A stretch of DNA of 64,000 bases from Kryptolebias marmoratus. Lineage: Eukaryota > Chordata > Actinopteri > Cyprinodontiformes > Rivulidae. The DNA lies in the NCBI RefSeq assembly GCF_001649575.2, contig NC_051444.1:19189187-19253186 (forward strand), written 5' to 3'. The position numbers and the translations under genes are program-made. The notes beneath the pieces were generated by a model. The model was not told where the DNA came from. It ran no database searches and worked only from the letters and a program-made list of their open reading frames with translations. Below, one piece after another: positions 61,150-64,000 of this stretch; within the stretch, counting starts at the first letter, position 1, and the number at the start of each line of letters is the position of its first letter.

Positions 61150-63300
61150 ACGGCATGGATATTTCAGTGTTTTGTTAGAATTGTGTGGATGGAAAATAAA
61201 AATATAAACTAGGAAAAAAAATGTCCATTTAAATATATATGTGTAGTGTAGACTGGGGTTAATTTGTCTTGAAATGAATCACACATCACACTAAATTAAG
61301 AATAAAAATAATAATGAGAACTCTCAAGCAAAAAGAACTGAGCAACAAAATCATAAAAAATAAGCCAAGCAAAGCTCAGAATTTTACTGTATATAAAATG
61401 CTCTCATGCTGTTACATAAATGTCCAAACTGTGCTTTGAGGCCCTTGAATATGTGCAGGAAATTAAACACAGAAATAACTTGCAACAGCATGAATTTTAA
61501 AGCAGGGTTCAGCCACCATTTGCTAATAAAGTATAAAATAATTCATTCAAAGCGTTCAAAGAAATTTGTTTTTTTCTACATCACTGGAGGATATGTGGTT
61601 TCTCAATGACAAGTTAACCCAAATTAGTATTTTATGAGTGAAAAATTCTTCATATTAAAAATTAATATAAAGGGCAAATGAAAGCTTTAAATTCAGTGTA
61701 CTCAATTTCATTTCCTCAGTCTTTTTTTTTTTTTTAAAGCAAATGCAAAGCTGGGTATTTCTCCACAGAGGGGAGCTGTTACATTATTACCTCAGGAAAG
61801 TGAAACACGTGGTAAAAAACAGTGAAGTGAGAAATACAGTTTGGGTTTGTGCATGTGTCTTACCAATTAATCCTTTTTCAGTTTATGGATTTTGCTTATT
61901 TTACCTATTTGTGCATATCCACCTGCTTATAGTGCAGTCCCCAAGCTCATGTTTTTTTTTCCTGAAATAGATTTTTTCTAACTCAAAAAATAGCTCAGTC
62001 ACAGTAAATAGACACCCAACAGCTCCGAATGCCCTTTGCAGATTATAATTATGATCATTATGATTAGAGTTTTGTCAAGTGTAAACACCTGGCTCTGACA
62101 AGCACTCCTCTCTGAAAGCTCATCCTTCTTTCTCTGACATGTTTTTTGTGCTCTCCCATCATATCCGTAAGTCTAACACCACCCAGTTCAAATCAAAAGA
62201 TCCGCTGTGTGTTTGGCAAAATCACAAAGCCCATTGTTTGTTAAATTATCATAGGATAAAGAAAGAAGACATTTTTTGCTCATTTGATTACTGTGAGAGA
62301 TGAAAAAGCAGTTTATTGGCATCACAAAAAAACTTTTGTGTGAAGGAACTGGATTATTACAACTAGCATTTAGACTGTTTCATGCCATGATGTGTCACAT
62401 CCCAACATGTGCAGAGGGGACCCTTCAACACTCTGATCCCTATTTTTGTTGTGGTTTTTGCAAAACAAAATCACAGGGTAAGTTTCTTCAGGCAATTAGC
62501 TCTGAATGTGCAGCCTGGCCTCCGTGTTGGTGCGCCAGAGCTTTCTGTCCTCTCCATTTTACTCTTTGACAAAGTATAAAAGACAGCAGACCTCCTAATT
62601 CCTTTCATTTTCTACCAAGGTTACACTGGTGAACCCTTGGTAGATGAGACATCCCATGTCTTCCATTAGTGACAACATTTTCATTTAATTTATTGATCAG
62701 CTAAATTAGAACCTTCAAATATGTCCAAACAGATGGAACATGTCTCAATTGATTCACCACTAATACCTGTTCATTTATGGAAAAACACCTGTGCACTTAA
62801 CACTCTTGTCCCATAGGCTGAACTAATTGAGGTGACCTATTTTATTTTAATGATGGATGAGTTAATTGGGCAATTAACTCAAAAACTGGTGTCCGTAATT
62901 GTGCAGTGCTTTAGAGACTGAGGCTTCAACTTCAGTTTTGTCCATATATGGCTTAATGGACAGATAAGTTAGCAAAAGTCTGTTGCTGTTTAATCTTTTT
63001 TTTTTAAATCTTTTTTTTGTACCCTGAGTATTTGAAGTTTACAAGCTCCAAACACTATAGTTTTATTACTCTAGATCTTGTTTTAAAATCATGTAACTTC
63101 TGTAAAGTTACAAGTGAATTTTCAGAAGAGAAAATAAAACTGTTTGGCTTAACAAGAGGCCCAAAGTAGCTAATTAAAGAGTCACAAACCAGATAAGGCA
63201 AATGCCCAAACTGGGGCGCCAACCCACAATGTTGCTTTTCTGCCATGCTTTCACTAATTAATAATTACATTGAGTGCAAACTGTACTAAGTGGTATACAG

Positions 63301-63740
63301 TTATTTCAACCTGGAGAGACTCACGACAAAGAGAAGCTGCAATTAAATGGTTTTATTTGACATGAATGACATAAGATATTTGGCACTCGGACCTTGGCGG
63401 AAGACACAAGTGTCGACAATAGCAATGCGCTTCGACGAGAAGCTCAGGTTGAGCATTAGAGGCGTCTTCCCCGGGCTGGACACTGGTGGTGGAGGTCGAA
63501 GAGGGGAAGGAAGCTTGAGGGAGCTGGGAAACTGGGGGTGGAGAAGGGGTGGAGGTGGACTGAAGTTCGGCCGGCGAACAGATGGGGCCATGATGGAAGT
63601 CCTTTTAAACGAAGGCTTGCTCGCTGATTGGATACGCTGGAGGCGCGGTCTGATGCTGATAGGCTGGAGTGGAGGTGCTCGACGCAGCGATTGGATGATA
63701 CAGGTGAGGCTGAAGCAGGTCTTCCAGTCTGAATTTATGC
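63301..63740 (-). mobile_element. LTR-like repeat, GC-rich
   Basis: A GC-rich island with abrupt edges. On the minus strand cttcgtttaaaaggacttcc supplies a TATA-like box, and about 245 bp downstream catgtcaaataaaaccattt supplies a poly(A) signal, the order expected in an LTR. Possible ends are tggagagac (63312) and gtcttcca (63726), which are nearly inverted. However, the 24-bp match at 17956 extends left of 63312, so the true end may lie farther left. The 162-codon plus-strand frame (63347-63835) crosses out of the repeat and is probably an artefact. Confidence 0.45.
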
Positions 63741-64000
63741 CTAGGCTTCATTACAACATTTTAATGAATCTTATTGAAATTGGAATTTGTTTTACAACAA
63801 CTATACTGTTTGTGCATGCAATCAGTACTCTTTAAAAATATCATTTATTTTTTGTTAGCTTGCATGTTTTATATACTGCCTTATGTACAGTTTGCATTTA
63901 CATTTTTCATTAAACCAAACATCAGAAAGAAAATTATGTTCTTCAGTCTGAGAAAAAGTTGAAAAGTGTCAAGATTTGGGGTTGTTTTTCATGTTTTAGT
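63741..64000. other. intergenic, no gene seen
   Basis: AT-rich end of the window with nothing recognisable. Confidence 0.6.

Larger units (their letters stand above)
58211..63300. other. intergenic, no gene seen
   Basis: Mostly AT-rich. It includes an ATTT run (about 60306-60340), a very AT-rich patch (60640-60725) and a possible enhancer-like block (59740-60080). No exon is supported. Confidence 0.45.

Noticed and set aside
63347..63835. 162-codon plus-strand open frame, the longest in the window
   Set aside because: It lies antisense in a GC-rich LTR-like repeat (Gly/Arg-rich by composition) and runs out into AT-rich DNA. No known domain.
1..64000. Octamer (ATGCAAAT) sites as evidence for specific enhancers
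   Set aside because: They occur at several places, including inside repeats (for example 41280-41287), so single hits carry little weight.

Overview
This window looks like a gene-poor stretch of a vertebrate nuclear genome, most probably a ray-finned (teleost) fish. The signs are low GC, long homopolymer and dinucleotide runs, and many repeat relics of kinds that are abundant in teleosts: Tc1-like and hAT-like DNA transposons, short LTR-like elements with TGTCA...TGACA ends, LINE/SINE tails ending in TGGA repeats, and tRNA-headed SINE-like pieces. Two single N bases (23941, 44690) show it is an assembled draft. The species cannot be named from what is here.

I found no intact protein-coding gene, rRNA or tRNA. 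No long open frame resembles a host protein, and most frames are under 100 codons, as expected by chance in AT-rich DNA. The only protein-like signal is broken transposase. Tc1/mariner relics lie at about 3640-4150 (minus), 19190-19750 (minus) and 46705-47200 (plus). A hAT relic of the DUF4371/ZMYM-like type lies at about 11450-12095 (plus). All carry stops or frameshifts, or lack essential parts.

Layout. 0-25 kb: Tc1 terminal and transposase relics, an inverted-repeat element (6829-7160), an LTR-like element (9721-10191), SINE/LINE fragments (10945, 15310, 17598), the hAT relic, a DNA-transposon 5' region (15800-16330), a 95-bp TGGA array and a 76-bp AAT array. 25-32 kb: a solo-LTR-like element with a 5-bp target duplication (25627-26128) and a split array of 23-bp repeats (30722-31005 and 31576-31805). 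32-41 kb: mostly non-repetitive sequence of mixed composition with several blocks that read like conserved non-coding (regulatory) DNA. 41-48.5 kb: an LTR-like piece, Tc1 ends, the deleted Tc1 element and a LINE tail. 48.5-56 kb: mostly unique sequence, including a perfect 10-bp inverted repeat with homeodomain-type cores (52515-52542) and an LTR-like repeat (53076-53545). 56-64 kb: a second solo LTR of the 25.6-kb family (56827-57256), an almost complete SINE-like copy (57640-57992) and a GC-rich LTR-like repeat at 63.3-63.7 kb.

The window is therefore best read as intergenic (or very large intron) sequence with decayed mobile elements and candidate enhancers. No operon, CRISPR array or new multi-gene system was found. 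The conserved-element calls rest on how the sequence looks and need an alignment to other fish. Repeat-family calls rest on remembered family features, not on a search.
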